A stretch of DNA of 64,000 nucleotides from Lumbricus terrestris (GCA_949752735.1 OX457047.1:8136855-8200854); one strand, 5' to 3'; counted from the first letter of the stretch, positions 10,001 through 20,638 are shown. The notes: generated by a model not told the origin, from the letters alone. A program made the numbers and translations.

Positions 10001-10798
10001 GATGACATTGCAGTGCATTCTAATGATTGGGACATTCATTTAAGACATTTGGAATTATTTTTGAAACAAATAAGACTGCATAATGTAACGTTGAACTTGA
10101 AGAAATGTGTGTTTGGTAAGAGTGAGGTGAAGTTCATCGGTCACCTTATAGGATCAGGGAAGAAGATGATGAATCCAGACAGGATTGACAGTTTAATTAA
10201 TTTGAAGAAACCTGAAACCAGGAAGGAAGTGAAGCAAGTCTTAGGATTTTTTGGGTTTTACAGACAGTTTATTTGTAATTTTGCTGAAATTGCTAAACCA
10301 TTGACAGACTTAACCAGCAAGAAAGTACCTGAGAACATTGTTTGGACTGATGCACATCAGAAAGCCTTTGATTCCCTTAAACAGATTGTCTTGTCAAATG
10401 TGATTCTATATATGTTTGAGGTTGGGAAACCATTTAATTTGTACTGTGATAGCAGTGATTTTGCTGTGGGAGCTATTCTGTCTCAGGTGGACGAGGAAGG
10501 GATAGAACGTCCCGTTTCATTTATCAGTCAGAAGCTGACAGATACCCAGAGGAGATGGGCGACGATTGAGAAGGAAGCCTATGCAATCATATGGGCTTTA
10601 AACAAGTTGAAAGAAATTCTTATTGGTTCTAAAATCAATGTGTTTACAGACCATAATCCTTTAGTTTATTTGACTGAATCAATGTCGAAATCTGCTAAAT
10701 TAGTCAGATGGTCTTTATCATTGCAAAATTTTGACATTCTATTGAACTATAAGAAAGGTAAATTGAATGTAGTAGCCGATTGTCTGTCTAGATTGTAG
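7001..10798 (+). CDS. pol: Pol: zinc knuckle-protease-integrase-RT-RNase H (integrase first)
   Basis: About 1,265 codons in the same reading frame as gag. Only the TAG at 6977-6979 and seven sense codons separate them from ATG 7001. Domains from the ATG: CCHC zinc knuckle CHNCQSDKHLIKDC (~28-41); aspartic protease ALIDSGTE (~150-156); an acidic linker; integrase zinc finger with HES...GGHLG...CKSCEKC (~418-461); integrase core with MDVVGP, TSDRGTNF and GLVERW, a D,D-35-E arrangement (~488, ~549, ~585); GPY/F-like WHGPCTVL...HANKM (~725-760); reverse transcriptase with SPLVIVKKKDGSLRL and catalytic YVDDIAVHS (~1000); RNase H with LYCDSSDFAVGAILSQ, EKEAYAIIWAL and FTDHNPLVYL; terminal VVADCLSRL. 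No frameshift is visible. The integrase-before-RT order distinguishes it from ordinary gypsy elements. Expression would need readthrough of the UAG, internal initiation, or a copy lacking the stop. Confidence 0.94.
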   Translation: MGRQRESNAAYNYRRESTEQRGIGKKRCHNCQSDKHLIKDCRVPPRMTNLRNRFTRSAENLRVNQIQVMNAPNQPEEQDNRETEAKSVMKCTPQFAIQREIVNSAPIKDTGRETESKDECQRTKKSLLQHVNVEIRGNDDSCQPVQVKALIDSGTEIPVINEELLKGATVEEIGRVHLQCVAGEPIPAKLVKIEVRMSCHNEGGDLKDKGVNIAPYLTLVCASIPAVLCKDNKEKFLLHPEIIAELKEVPPVSVLQGELQANVTTRAQSRRREVEEGEEEKSNESLLDEDTESDDEQSVQEEEEGVTSGNNEIEEEMVACERDDYDDFGSDGEMDTSMRDLFAENTSDERQLADAKKFEEQQRNDESLRSWWRIAEDKGSEFSVVNGLMYKKHQMLDQLVYQLVLPKERRIQVMELAHESVFGGHLGEEKTRERIKLSFVWPRMRRDVVKFCKSCEKCQLKARSLVMDRVPLTPIPREDVPFRRMTMDVVGPIEPTSAAGHKYCLCIVDSCTRWPTIFLMKSLTAKAVCEALMKLFMDVGVPSVITSDRGTNFTASLTREFLKLMGCCPRFDSPGHPEAAGLVERWNQTFKKMIHHVVVENPRQWHKIIPFTVWALREVPNATTGVAPYLLVYGKLPRGPLTILKESWTKEINLPPNIGVQPAKYLKNLRADMEKALTFAESCAEEKQKQYASQYNKRAKDKEFEPGENVIVLYPTSTNKLISRWHGPCTVLQRRSKYSYLVDMNENGRRIIHANKMRKFITRTLSCGLIVEEDDEFGSVVEIPLKEDYSETKQKSLQLDYEQIGHLTSEQQKQLLDVLNRYADRFSDKPGLCTLVEHEVVLRPDFREKEFMAYRIPLIYRAEVEKQIQEMLKENIIQPSSSRMASPLVIVKKKDGSLRLACDYRYINSFTENCRYPMPIVNDVLSKVGKSKFISVMDCRSAYWTCPVKKSDQWKTAFVTHNGLYEFTRVPFGMINSGRTFVKAINMILQPIHDFTEPYVDDIAVHSNDWDIHLRHLELFLKQIRLHNVTLNLKKCVFGKSEVKFIGHLIGSGKKMMNPDRIDSLINLKKPETRKEVKQVLGFFGFYRQFICNFAEIAKPLTDLTSKKVPENIVWTDAHQKAFDSLKQIVLSNVILYMFEVGKPFNLYCDSSDFAVGAILSQVDEEGIERPVSFISQKLTDTQRRWATIEKEAYAIIWALNKLKEILIGSKINVFTDHNPLVYLTESMSKSAKLVRWSLSLQNFDILLNYKKGKLNVVADCLSRL

Positions 10799-10891
10799 TG
10801 TAAGATATTTTATGATGTATTATGTTATGGACTATTTGCATTGTTTAGTTAAGATACGTTCGCTAATTTTTATAGATAATTAGCTCTCTTT
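10799..10891 (+). other. 3' untranslated spacer of the retrotransposon
   Basis: A short AT-rich spacer between the pol stop and the purine tract. There is no room for env. Confidence 0.8.
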
Positions 10892-10908
10892 AAAAGAAAG
10901 GAGGGAGG
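10892..10908 (+). promoter_or_regulatory. polypurine tract
   Basis: AAAAGAAAGGAGGGAGG ends three bases before the 3' LTR. This is the expected plus-strand priming site for reverse transcription. Confidence 0.88.
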
Positions 10909-10911
10909 TAA

Positions 10912-11502
10912 TGTGAGCTAATTTTGTATAGTGTATGTGGTCAGCTAAGGGGTGAGCGTACGAATAGACCAGCTCAAGGTCAGCTAATTGTTAAGCGTAC
11001 GAACAGACAGACTTGCAGGTGGCAGACTGGCGGGAAAGTTGGCGCGGCTCGGCCGACCGTCGCCGGAGAGCGCGCGAGAGAGAAACAGACAGACAGACAG
11101 ACGGAGAGAGGCAGAGAGAAGGACAGAGCGGCAGGGGGAAGAGTGTACGCCCAGACAGTGAGATAAGTTGTTGAAGGAGTGCTAGTAGGGTAAGACGTTT
11201 TAGAGAACAGTGGAGTGTGTGTGTTGAAAACTTTAGAGAGCAGTAAGATATTAAGGTTGCGTTGCTGTCACAGAATTGAATCGCTTGTCGTCGTTGATGC
11301 ATTGTTGTGTTATTTGCGAATATTGAAAACGGAGAAGAAAATACAAGAAACAGATCTTGGTTGTAAGTGAACAAGTTAAGAACTTTAGAAACTTATACAC
11401 TAGCCTTAGATACCGTCATACAGGGAATAGGTTAGGGCTAGGCTGCGCTACAGAACAGTAAGAAGAGACTGGAGAAATCGTCAGTGATTGTGGAACTTGA
11501 CA
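10912..11502 (+). repeat. 3' LTR
   Basis: 591 bp against 595 bp in the 5' LTR, with the same TGT...ACA ends. An ATT-rich run (11503-11527) follows directly, mirroring the DNA to the left of the element. Confidence 0.95.
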
Positions 11503-11619
11503 ATTATTATTATTTTTTTTATTATTATAAACATTTATTCAAGAAAAAGTTTTTTGTCCATTACATTCGAACCACCCTAATGTCTAGGCTATTATCGACC
11601 TATTAATGTGCCACACAGT

Positions 11620-12084
11620 CTCATCTGCTGCAGGTCGCTTCCTTCTGTCGTTCCACGGCTCGTTTTGCCGGATTGTAAATCTCCTTCTCGTGTCGATCGG
11701 GGAGCGGTGGCAATGTTCCGGAGAGGCAGATGGCGTTCCCCCGCTGAAGAGCCACAGAAATCCGTTGGAACAAGTATGACGTTTCCATAGGGTCATGGGT
11801 AGCGGCAGCAATTCTCCTCCCCAAATCAGAAATGAAATCCAGTCCTTCTTTGCACCAAGCGCCGCCGGTCTCCAAGGCGACCGCAACAAACGCGTGGGTA
11901 CGGGTGATGGTGGAATACTTGATAGTTTTCGACGCAGCCGCGCGTTCGGCGGCTTCGCCAGCTCCGATTGATGTGTGTGGAAGGTGAGACAGGGCGAAAG
12001 TGTCGGGCACTGTCACATCCCATGCCAGGCATCGACCTCGTGACCAAGGGATGATTGTCACACCGTCTGATGAGTCATTGAGTC

Positions 12085-12085
<1 letters not shown>
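11620..12085 (-). pseudogene. retroelement C-terminal fragment with a restriction-like endonuclease signature, copy B
   Basis: The minus strand reads DGVTIIPWSRGRCLAWDVTV, then PDTFALSHLP, a hydrophilic stretch, TGGAWCKEG, ISDLGRRIAAAT, YLFQRISVALQRGNA and SGTLPPLP. The DG...WDVTVPDT spacing recalls the PD-(D/E)xK restriction-like endonuclease seen in several non-LTR retroelements, but the leading RPD is degenerate (SSDG) here. The N-terminal side is replaced by an ATT microsatellite. The fragment at 3838-3969 has the same C-terminal motifs. I cannot name the clade. Confidence 0.5.
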
Positions 12086-13351
<1,266 letters not shown>

Positions 13352-14410
13352 CAGGGTGGGCCAAAAAAAGTAATCCCCTACGGCTTTTTGTCAATATCTT
13401 GGCCAAAAATAGAAAATTTTCAAATCCACTTCTACGGGCTTGAAGGTAATTCATCTCTACGTACAATAGCCAAATTTCATCGCCATATGTGAAACAGAAC
13501 AAAAGTTATTTCACTTCTAGTGAGGCCACCCATCGTTCTTTGACGATTCAAAAACGTCACGCAACAAAAAGTAGCATAAAACCGATTTTTATTATTCTGG
13601 CCAATATCTTGGCCATACGTAAGAATATCGAAATGATATTCTACAGACTTAAAGACAATTCATATATGCACATGATGGCCAGATTTCATCGAAACATTTC
13701 TAACAGAATAAAAGTTATACCACTTTTAGTGAGGCCACACACGGTTTTTTGACGATTCAAAAACGGAACGCAGCAAAAAGTATCAAAACCACGATTTTAT
13801 TAAGTCTCGTCTCAAATAATTGTTATGAGATAGCCTTGATATTGCCAGATGATCATTGTTATTACTATTTAAAAAAGAAACAGGGTACCAGCGTAGCTGC
13901 ACGTCACTGAGAAATCACTTAGCAAGATGACAATCAAATTGATAAATAAGGAATCTGTCAGATTAATCATCAGGTCCACCAAGAACTTTGCAAAGAGACT
14001 CAAAAGAAGTTTTGGCACTGGTGGTGGGCACATTGAACACAAGTTGTGAAGCACTACCAAGTTCATTTGACAACAGTTATTTGAGATGAGACTTAATAAA
14101 ATCGTGTTTTTTTACATTTTGTTGCGTTTCGTTTTTGAATCGTCAAAAAACGGTGGGTGGCCTCACTAAAAGTGGTATAACTTTTGTTGTGTTTGAAATA
14201 TTTTGATGAAATCTGGCCATCATGTGTAAATATGAATTGTCTTTAAACCTGTAAAGATTCATTTTGAAATTCTTACTTCTGGCCATGATATTATCAAAAA
14301 ACCTAATTTTTTGGCGTTTCGTTTTTGAATCGTCAAAAAACGGTGGGTGGCCTCACTAAAAGTGATATAACTTTTGTTATGTTTGAATTTTTTTAATTTG
14401 ACCATTGTAC
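13352..14410. mobile_element. mariner-like relic with inverted and internally tandem arms
   Basis: The left end CAGGGTGGGCCAAAAAAAG after a TATATA run looks like a mariner terminal repeat. A ~200-bp unit containing GTGAGGCCAC and TTTGACGATTCAAAAACG occurs twice on the plus strand (near 13521 and 13722) and twice inverted (near 14125 and 14318). The arms face each other across a ~250-bp spacer. The spacer has an open frame ending GTGGGHIEHKL, reminiscent of a mariner transposase C-terminus (GGHIEHL type). No right terminal repeat is visible and no full transposase survives. Confidence 0.6.
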
Positions 14411-14661
14411 GTAAATATGATTTACGCAAAATTAAAACTAATGCAAATCGAATAGGTATTCTAAAAGAGCCGTAAGTATCCTTTGAAAAACACAGAAATC
14501 CTAACATAGGACTGCAAAGTGCAAACGCCCTTTTACAAATCTTGGGAAATCCTAAAAGTTTCACACAAAGCCTACATGTAAAAGCGTCATTAGAATCTTA
14601 AAAGCGCCTTATTATAGATTTTAAAATGTTTCGATGCAATACGTATACGTTAAACTCTCAC
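14411..14661 (-). other. intron sequence after the neuroligin-like exon
   Basis: Starts with a GTGAG splice donor on the minus strand at 14661. It contains the words CTAAAAGTGC and CCTAAAAG, also present near 13230-13290. No further neuroligin exon was recognised to the left. Confidence 0.6.
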
Positions 14662-15169
14662 CTCTGACAGGAACATAGATGTTGAGATTGAGACAATCCT
14701 CTTGCTGTCTCTCAAGGAACGGGTAGAGTCGCCGAAAGTGTTCCACCCTCGACCTCGACATCACCGCCTCCAGTTCCCCGACGGAAGGCAGTCTCTGCGG
14801 GCAGACGGGGCGGTACTTGAGCGCCACCCTGATCCCGTCCCACTTCTCCACGCTACTCGCCGGTGGCATAAAGCGCAGCTCACCGCCGAGCAACGACGCA
14901 TACTGTATGCCAAGGTAGGACTCCACCTGCGCTAGATTGCGGTTCGATAGGGTGACCAGCACCCCTCGCAGTTTACCATACTGCGTCTCGACCACCCTCG
15001 CACTCATCTGCGTCGCCAACACCTTCCCAGTTGCCATGCCAACGACCAGCTCTGTCACGCAAGCGACGGCGAAGGCGACCGCGCGGACGCCGGGAAAGGA
15101 CGACGACGACGACGACGACGTCGGAGGCGTCTCTTCCGTGGAGATGATGGCGTGCATGGCGATGCCAGT
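14662..15169 (-). CDS. neuroligin-like exon (signal peptide and start of cholinesterase-like domain)
   Basis: Neuroligins are postsynaptic single-pass adhesion proteins with a catalytically dead cholinesterase-like ectodomain that binds neurexin. The ATG is at 15157-15155. Residues ~20-45 (PGVRAVAFAVACVTELVVG) form a signal-like hydrophobic segment. The fold begins with VVETQYGKLRGV, then LGIQYASLLGGELRFMPPAS, WDGIRVALKYRPVCPQRLP and EDCLNLNIYVPVR. The two cysteines fit the first conserved disulfide of the family. The exon ends GTCAGAG|GTGAG at 14662 (phase 1). A plausible acceptor, a pyrimidine-rich run ending TTTAG at 15170, puts a 12-base untranslated start on the exon, implying an upstream non-coding exon. 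The YASLLGGELRFMPP wording fits invertebrate neuroligin-like proteins better than generic carboxylesterases. Later exons should lie left of 14661 and were not found here. The plus-strand frame with an Asp run is its shadow. Confidence 0.8.
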
Positions 15170-15170
15170 C

Positions 15171-15800
15171 TAAAGCGTGCGGTAAGTAGGAGGGCGACGT
15201 CGACAGCCACACGCTGTTGTTAAACACACGAAACTGCCATTTTTCATACTCCGAAGGCGTCAGTTCAAAGCATGGATAACAGAGGGGGGCAACAACGGCA
15301 ATTATCCTTGAAATGATAGAACGACGTCGTCAAGCATAAACTAAGCAAATAAGCCCAATCGAAGCCCAACGCATCAGTGACATCATCGGACATCAGATAA
15401 CGACGGATGAATCACAATCAACGACGTCATTTCCGTTGCGCCAACGTCATATACATGTAGTTCACATAAATCGAGTACCATTCAACTGAGAGAGATAGCG
15501 TGTCACTAGGAAACTCTAATCCTACGTAAAGCCCCATTCGAAATCCGATCATATTGGTCGGAGGTATCGACGAGTGCTGCATTAATTCTAATCGAAGTTA
15601 TATTGGCAATCACGGCGTTCCATATTTCGGACGATGCAACGATTGATGCCAGCAAAGTCCGATGGACGAAACGGTAGCGCTTCTTCGATGTAGGCCGACG
15701 TGTTGCGGGTTCGAGCCTGATGCACGGACTTCTTGGTCGCGACAGTGCACAGATTGTTGTTGAGAAGTAGAAAAGAATTTTGCTGAGTGTTGGTAGACTC
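15171..15800. other. no recognised feature upstream of the neuroligin-like exon
   Basis: Moderately CpG-containing DNA. 15660-15720 has a GGGTTCGAGCC box like a tRNA B-box, but no cloverleaf was recognised. Confidence 0.45.
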
Positions 15801-15805
15801 TGCAG

Positions 15806-16110
15806 AACGAAATTTAAGGCGTGGGTAAATTGCAAATGGAGCAATTATAAAGGCTGAAGTTAATCACTTACTTTAAATGGTTGCGACAAAACACCTTTTT
15901 AATCATATTTTCACTCTATATATATAAACTCCAGTTGCGTTCAAAGATAATAACTGAGCGTCGAAGTCTTCGGTTGTAGTGGAATTGTGTTCAATGGTGT
16001 AGAACGAAATTTAAGGCGTGAGTAAACTGACAATTTTATTTTCCCGGTTTGCGTTTGCAAGTGGAGTTATTAAGGCTATAATTAATCACTTACTTAAATG
16101 GTCGCATCAT
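15806..16110. repeat. diverged direct duplication (~190-bp period)
   Basis: The words AGAACGAAATTTAAGGCGTG and TTAATCACTTACTT(T)AAATGG occur twice in the same order (15806-15890 and 15998-16110). This is a local tandem duplication of unknown origin. Confidence 0.75.
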
Positions 16111-16934
16111 TATTCAATTGACTACCTTTTGGCCCGCACGTTTTCACAGTCATTTCGAATGAATGAATGAACGAATGAATGAATGAATAATGGCAAAGGC
16201 GTGGTGTTGGGCCATAGTTGTATTTGCCCGGGAAACTAAGAGATCAAGTCGTCAATCAGCAGACCGAGAAGGCGGGAAGAGGCATGTTAACAGATAAAGC
16301 GCAATCGCATTCAAAATTACACACCTGTCAAAACGAAATTAAATGTATCTATATAAACCAGTTTTCAAAAACCAAATGTGTTCATCCACAAAGAGCTGTC
16401 TTTTGCAGCGGAAACATTTCGCTTACCAGTAGGTGTCGCTTCACATTCTATCCTAAAGTCAATACCTCATAAAATAATGTAAGCACTCAAAACGAAATAT
16501 TTCTTTCATAGATCCTGAAAGACGGCGTCGAAACAAAGATTCGAAAGGACAGCATACTGATTAATTGGACGTACACGAGAGCGACGTAATTCAGTCCAGG
16601 ATTTATTGCAATTTAATCGAATCGGTCGACACCGTTATTACGGTAATAATCCAGGTGATTTAAATTCAATGACCAACTTTATTCTGATGTAAATGACAAC
16701 ACCACAAATTAGGACGATCTCGTTGAACACCTCTAAAACATTAGATCTTGAGTCTAAATATATCCATCAGTGGATTCGATAGGTATCCTATTTGATACGT
16801 TTTATAATTCCTCATAATAATGGCCGGAGAATATTCCTGTCCGAACTCCTGATGGCCCATACTCGAGCTCTGAGAAACAAGTAGGGCGACGCAATAATTT
16901 TAAACAATGTCATGACGCATTGCCGATTTAGAAA
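16111..16934. other. no recognised gene
   Basis: Contains a GAAT-type simple run (16158-16190) and a copy of the dispersed ACACCTCTAAAAC word near 16727. Nothing else was recognised. Confidence 0.5.
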
Positions 16935-17030
16935 ATCCGCCACTGATCACACACTTGCAGTGCCAGTCCCAAGTCTGGATAAAGGCGGAGGGCAACGCCA
17001 ATGATCATTGCTATCACACACTGTCGTTAA
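16935..17030 (+). repeat. RTE-3'-tail-like dispersed repeat
   Basis: GCAGTGCCAGTCCCAAGTCT followed by GGATAAAGGCGGAGGGCAACG and ATGATCATTG. The same family as 19242 and others. Confidence 0.65.
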
Positions 17031-17179
17031 ATCGAAACTCCTACCATCGACAAAATCGCGAAACACCAACAAGCGCATCTACACGCATACATACAACGCC
17101 GCCTCGCAAGCACTCGCATCCTCATTCTGACGCTCTCGGCTTTCCATACACGACATCAAAAACGAATCAACTCCACCCC

Positions 17180-17570
17180 CGGCAACTTCCGGTATTATAG
17201 GCGAAACCCGGTCGACGTACTAATGACACGCGCGGCGTCCCATAAACGGCATTACGGCGGTCGAAGCAGCGAGCCGTAGTCTTCCGTAATCAAGTGCAGG
17301 CATTTTCCATTTCTACGCTCGGCCGATGGATAACCAGCAACCGCTTGGACGCCTCGTATTTATTGCACCACGCGGCCGCCATACTGCCATGGCTGCGCGA
17401 AATGCGGTGGTGCGTCCGCGACACATCGCCGATCTGCCGCGTTTGACGCTGCGGAAAATGCATTCTGGGTTCGTCGCTTAGGACGCGTCTGATTGGTTGA
17501 GTCGCGTTGCTGATCGTGGAAAGAGTAAACCGCACGCCGTATTGGAAGCTCTTTAGAGATCGTCATATTC
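17180..17570 (-). promoter_or_regulatory. CpG-rich stretch, candidate promoter or 5' exon
   Basis: Dense CpG in otherwise AT-rich DNA, with a CCAAT box read on the minus strand (CCAATCAGACGCG near 17490). It lies ~2 kb upstream of the neuroligin-like exon on the coding strand. Two antisense frames are open but show no domain. A promoter or untranslated exon role is inference only. Confidence 0.3.
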
Positions 17571-17839
17571 TATGGACGGTTCCGAGATGGATGGAGTGTG
17601 AACATTTTTAACTACGTTTGGAAATCGAGATGGGGTTGAAGTCGTAAGAAGTCAGAAGCAGTTTTCGTTAACTTGGCGTATGCCGTTATCGGATATTGAA
17701 AAATCTTATCGTACCCAGTGCTTTTTTCTTAATGTAAACAATAGTTTAGAAATCCACACGGAGTGCAAAACAATCGAATTAATTGCACTTGATCGCGAGT
17801 AATGCGTCGAGGGCTTATTCGCCTCTATTGGGAAAACTA
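17571..17839. other. no recognised feature
   Basis: Unique AT-rich sequence with nothing recognised. Confidence 0.5.
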
Positions 17840-18060
17840 TATGAACTGAAATGGGGTGCGCCTGTCCCTAGATCACTCTCTGACACATTCCGTAAACACT
17901 TGAAGGCAGTTCTTCTTGACCGTGCTGGATTCTGGAATGCATCCGAGTAGTTTTTTTGAAGAGGTGCTTTATAAATACTTTAATTAATGAATTAATCAAT
18001 GACTGAATGAACGAACGAACGAACGAACGAACGAATGAACGAATAAATGAATAGATGAAT
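17840..18060 (+). mobile_element. L2-like LINE 3' end
   Basis: Encodes the C-terminal tail pattern LSDTFRKHLKAVLLDRAGFW, then the 3' module GCATCCGAGTAG...GAAGAGGTGCTTTATAAATAC. It ends in a degenerate AATG/GAAC simple tail (17999-18060). Confidence 0.65.
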
Positions 18061-18149
18061 TGAAGATAGGCTATGACCAAAGTCAACACCTCTATTAATT
18101 TTTTTAATTTGGGTTTATTAATTTTGCATACCCAATACATTCCAACATA

Positions 18150-18238
18150 TAAGGTTCAGTACCTTGCTCTAAAGTGCTGTAATACGCCGAGCAAATTTCT
18201 GTCCAGGGTAACGGCATCTGTTATCATAGACCCTGAAG
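18150..18238 (+). mobile_element. short hairpin retroposon (mini-SINE), truncated at its tail
   Basis: Starts AGTACCTTGCTCTAAAGTGC, with hairpin arms CCAGGGT...ACCCTG. It is cut at the second arm by the MITE starting at 18239. Confidence 0.7.
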
Positions 18239-18386
18239 TGACCAGTGGTGTAGTGGGGCGGGGACGCGGGGGTACGCCGTCCCCCCACTTTTTTGCAAAA
18301 TTCTTGCAAGATTGCACTTTTTGCTACAGTTTCTACTTCAATTTCCAGGCGTCCCCCCCACTTCATTTTTTAGGACTACACCAATG
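18239..18386. mobile_element. short hAT-like MITE
   Basis: Ends CAGTGGTGTAG...CTACACCAATG are imperfect inverted repeats. CCCTGAAG before and CCCTGAAC after make an almost perfect 8-bp duplication. It inserted into the hairpin retroposon. Confidence 0.6.
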
Positions 18387-18590
18387 CCCTGAACTCTTTC
18401 AAAAAGTCATACGGGTTGACGAGCTCGTGATTATATATTATAGTTGGCTAACTATTTAAAGGTTACTTATGTGTCTCATGCTGCAGCAGCTACACGCCTT
18501 GCATACTATGGAGTTGCCTAGATAAAGGAGACTGAAACGTTATGGTCATCTTTCTAATGGTAAGACCTATTTAGAGCAGTGACCCCACTA

Positions 18591-18592
<2 letters not shown>

Positions 18593-18688
<96 letters not shown>

Positions 18689-18690
18689 GG
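18593..18690. repeat. (AAGT)n microsatellite
   Basis: About 24 AAGT tetramers with one TATG interruption. Confidence 0.97.
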
Positions 18691-19241
18691 TAATTATTTT
18701 CTTTATTACTATTCCCAATCACAACACAGTCATTAGTTTAAGAATATTGCTTTAAAAAGTCCAACCCTAGTCTAACAATCGATTTCCAATAAAAGTTCAT
18801 GTCTGTCATTCTTAAGGACTTTTACGTCAGTATATGGCTCTGCAGGCATGACTGCAGCCAATACGAGTCTCTCTGATCCAGCTCATCCGTTATCGAAACG
18901 CATAAAGCATCAATTGCTGTTCGCTTGAATTGAAATCGCGGTCAAAATCAGAGACCATTAAAGAGACCAAATCGAAATCCCACAAAGACAGAGAGAGTAG
19001 ATAGCAAGAAGTCACGGATGGTCAACAATCGTAAGGAAAAAACTCTAAATGATATTAAATTCTAAATGACAATAGAAAAACTGACTATAGGACAATTCTA
19101 GAAGCATCATACTGTTCGCAAAGAACACCTGGGAGCATGTAGCATTACTTTTACTTTCAGTTTTCTGTAGATATATCAGACAACACTTTTAACGTAATAT
19201 CTATCATTATAACCCTATATGCATTGCCTCAAGGAAGTGCT
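18691..19241. other. no recognised feature
   Basis: AT-rich DNA without gene or repeat signatures that I recognise. Confidence 0.5.
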
Positions 19242-19335
19242 CAACTCCGCCACTGGTTGCACTTTGCCAGTGCCAGTCCCAAACCTGGATAAAGTAGGTG
19301 GGCGTCGCTAATGGTCTTTGTCACCAGACAGTGAC
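19242..19335 (+). repeat. RTE-3'-tail-like dispersed repeat
   Basis: Begins AACTCCGCCACTGGTTGCAC and carries GCCAGTGCCAGTCCCAAACC, GGATAAAG and GGGCGTCGCTAATGGTCTTT. One of the best-preserved copies. Confidence 0.7.
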
Positions 19336-19506
19336 TACTAAGGAAGTGCATGATTGTGCTATTATAGACTCATATCTGTTATTGTCACAGCGAAAGATCG
19401 AGAATAAGCAGTATCATTTTTACTTTCAATTCTGAAAAGATTTTAGACACCTCTCTTTCGATCTATATTACATTGTTATAAGTTGCGGCGATGTTTCAAA
19501 ATGCTC

Positions 19507-19600
19507 ATGAGTGCTGTAATATGCCAAGTAAATTTATGTCCAGGGTAACGGCCTCGGTTGTCATAGACCCTGGTCAAATCGGATCCATCCATCCAACACT
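19507..19600 (+). mobile_element. short hairpin retroposon (mini-SINE)
   Basis: AGTGCTGTAATATGCCAAG, hairpin arms CCAGGGT/ACCCTGG, then GGATCCATCCATCC tail. Nearly consensus. Confidence 0.78.
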
Positions 19601-20057
19601 CCCTGTATCATAAAATGCTAACAGTCTATGTGTCATACATGTAGATTCCAAGCACGAATTAAATTAAAACAATGTGTTTTTTTCTATTACTAGAAACTGT
19701 TGTTATCGTATTTGGAGATCTTTTTTGCTGAAACTACTGCTACTAAATAATGCAACTTTCCTCACCGTTAACTACTACATGCAAGACAGTTGTTTTTCGG
19801 TATCAGTCACTATAACTGGTTTACTGCTTTTCAGGCGAGACCACTGAAACGGATTGTCCTGCTCTTCAGTGTTAACTAGAGACTAGAATGAGAATCGCTG
19901 AAAAATGCTTTTTGATCCTTATAGAATTTATGTTTGCAAGAAGATTTTACTGCTGAGTCCAAAGAAAGACTACGGGATAGATAAATAATCAATAACCAAT
20001 CCCCTACTAGAAATATTTCTTTTAAGTTGACTCTTATTATGGACAATTTCTCTCTTC

Positions 20058-20308
20058 CAAGGGTGGATACAGAAATTTCCGATAGGTGGGGGGGGGAAAT
20101 TTTGGATTTTGGGCCAGGAATTTTTTTTCGTCATTCATGAAAATAGTTGATGACCTTTTTGGGTCATCGGTCATCTTGGTTGGAGTAATGGCCTCTCTGG
20201 TATTTCTCTCCCGCTGCATTGATTTTTAATGGCTTGTTGAAACCAAATGAAACCATGCACTTTTTAAATGGGGGCATGGTCGGATTGCCCCCATTAGATC
20301 CGCCCCTG
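20058..20308. mobile_element. hAT-like MITE with perfect 8-bp TSD
   Basis: The left end CAAGGGTGGATACAG and right end GATCCGCCCCTG form a CAGGGGCGGATC-type inverted repeat seen in hAT MITEs. The flanking octamers 20050-20057 and 20309-20316 are both CTCTCTTC. There is no coding capacity. A related copy is at 61750. Confidence 0.82.
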
Positions 20309-20632
20309 CTCTCTTCAGAGTTATACAAAATTTATTTATGCTTTCAGCATGCAGTTGATGGTGATAATTACGAACATCACGGATTGTAACTGTATACCTT
20401 CAAAAGCGTGAAAGATATCACCATTTGGACCATCATATAAAAAGGAATTTTCTCTCGTTCTCTGCTTGATTAAATTTCTCATCCGATCCACTTTAGAACG
20501 TGTAACCACTCGAACGTGTAATACGTTGCAGCTCTACTGAAAACGTGTGAATGACATTATAGATGAATTGTATAAAATAGCTTTATATATATATAAATAT
20601 ATATATATTGACAGTCGACACCTACCATTCTG

Positions 20633-20638
<6 letters not shown>

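Larger units (their letters stand above)
4200..11502 (+). mobile_element. Gmr1-type Ty3/gypsy LTR retrotransposon, near intact
   Basis: A 7.3-kb element. In order: 5' LTR (4200-4794), tRNA-Leu primer site (4797-4814), leader, gag (5216-6979), zinc knuckle-protease-integrase-reverse transcriptase-RNase H (7001-10798), purine tract (10892-10908) and 3' LTR (10912-11502). The reverse transcriptase and RNase H are of Ty3/gypsy type, but the integrase precedes them, as in Ty1/copia. This order is known from the Gmr1 group first described in Atlantic cod. The two LTRs differ by two substitutions and one 4-bp GACA unit over about 590 bp, so insertion looks recent. LTR termini are TGT and ACA. Flanking pentamers are ATTAA and ATTAT, a 4/5 match in ATT-rich DNA. 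I see no env gene. One in-frame UAG separates gag from the zinc knuckle. A solo LTR of the same family lies at 26662-27295. Confidence 0.93.

Noticed and set aside
10799..10911. env gene in the LTR retrotransposon
   Set aside because: Only ~90 bp separate the pol stop from the purine tract.
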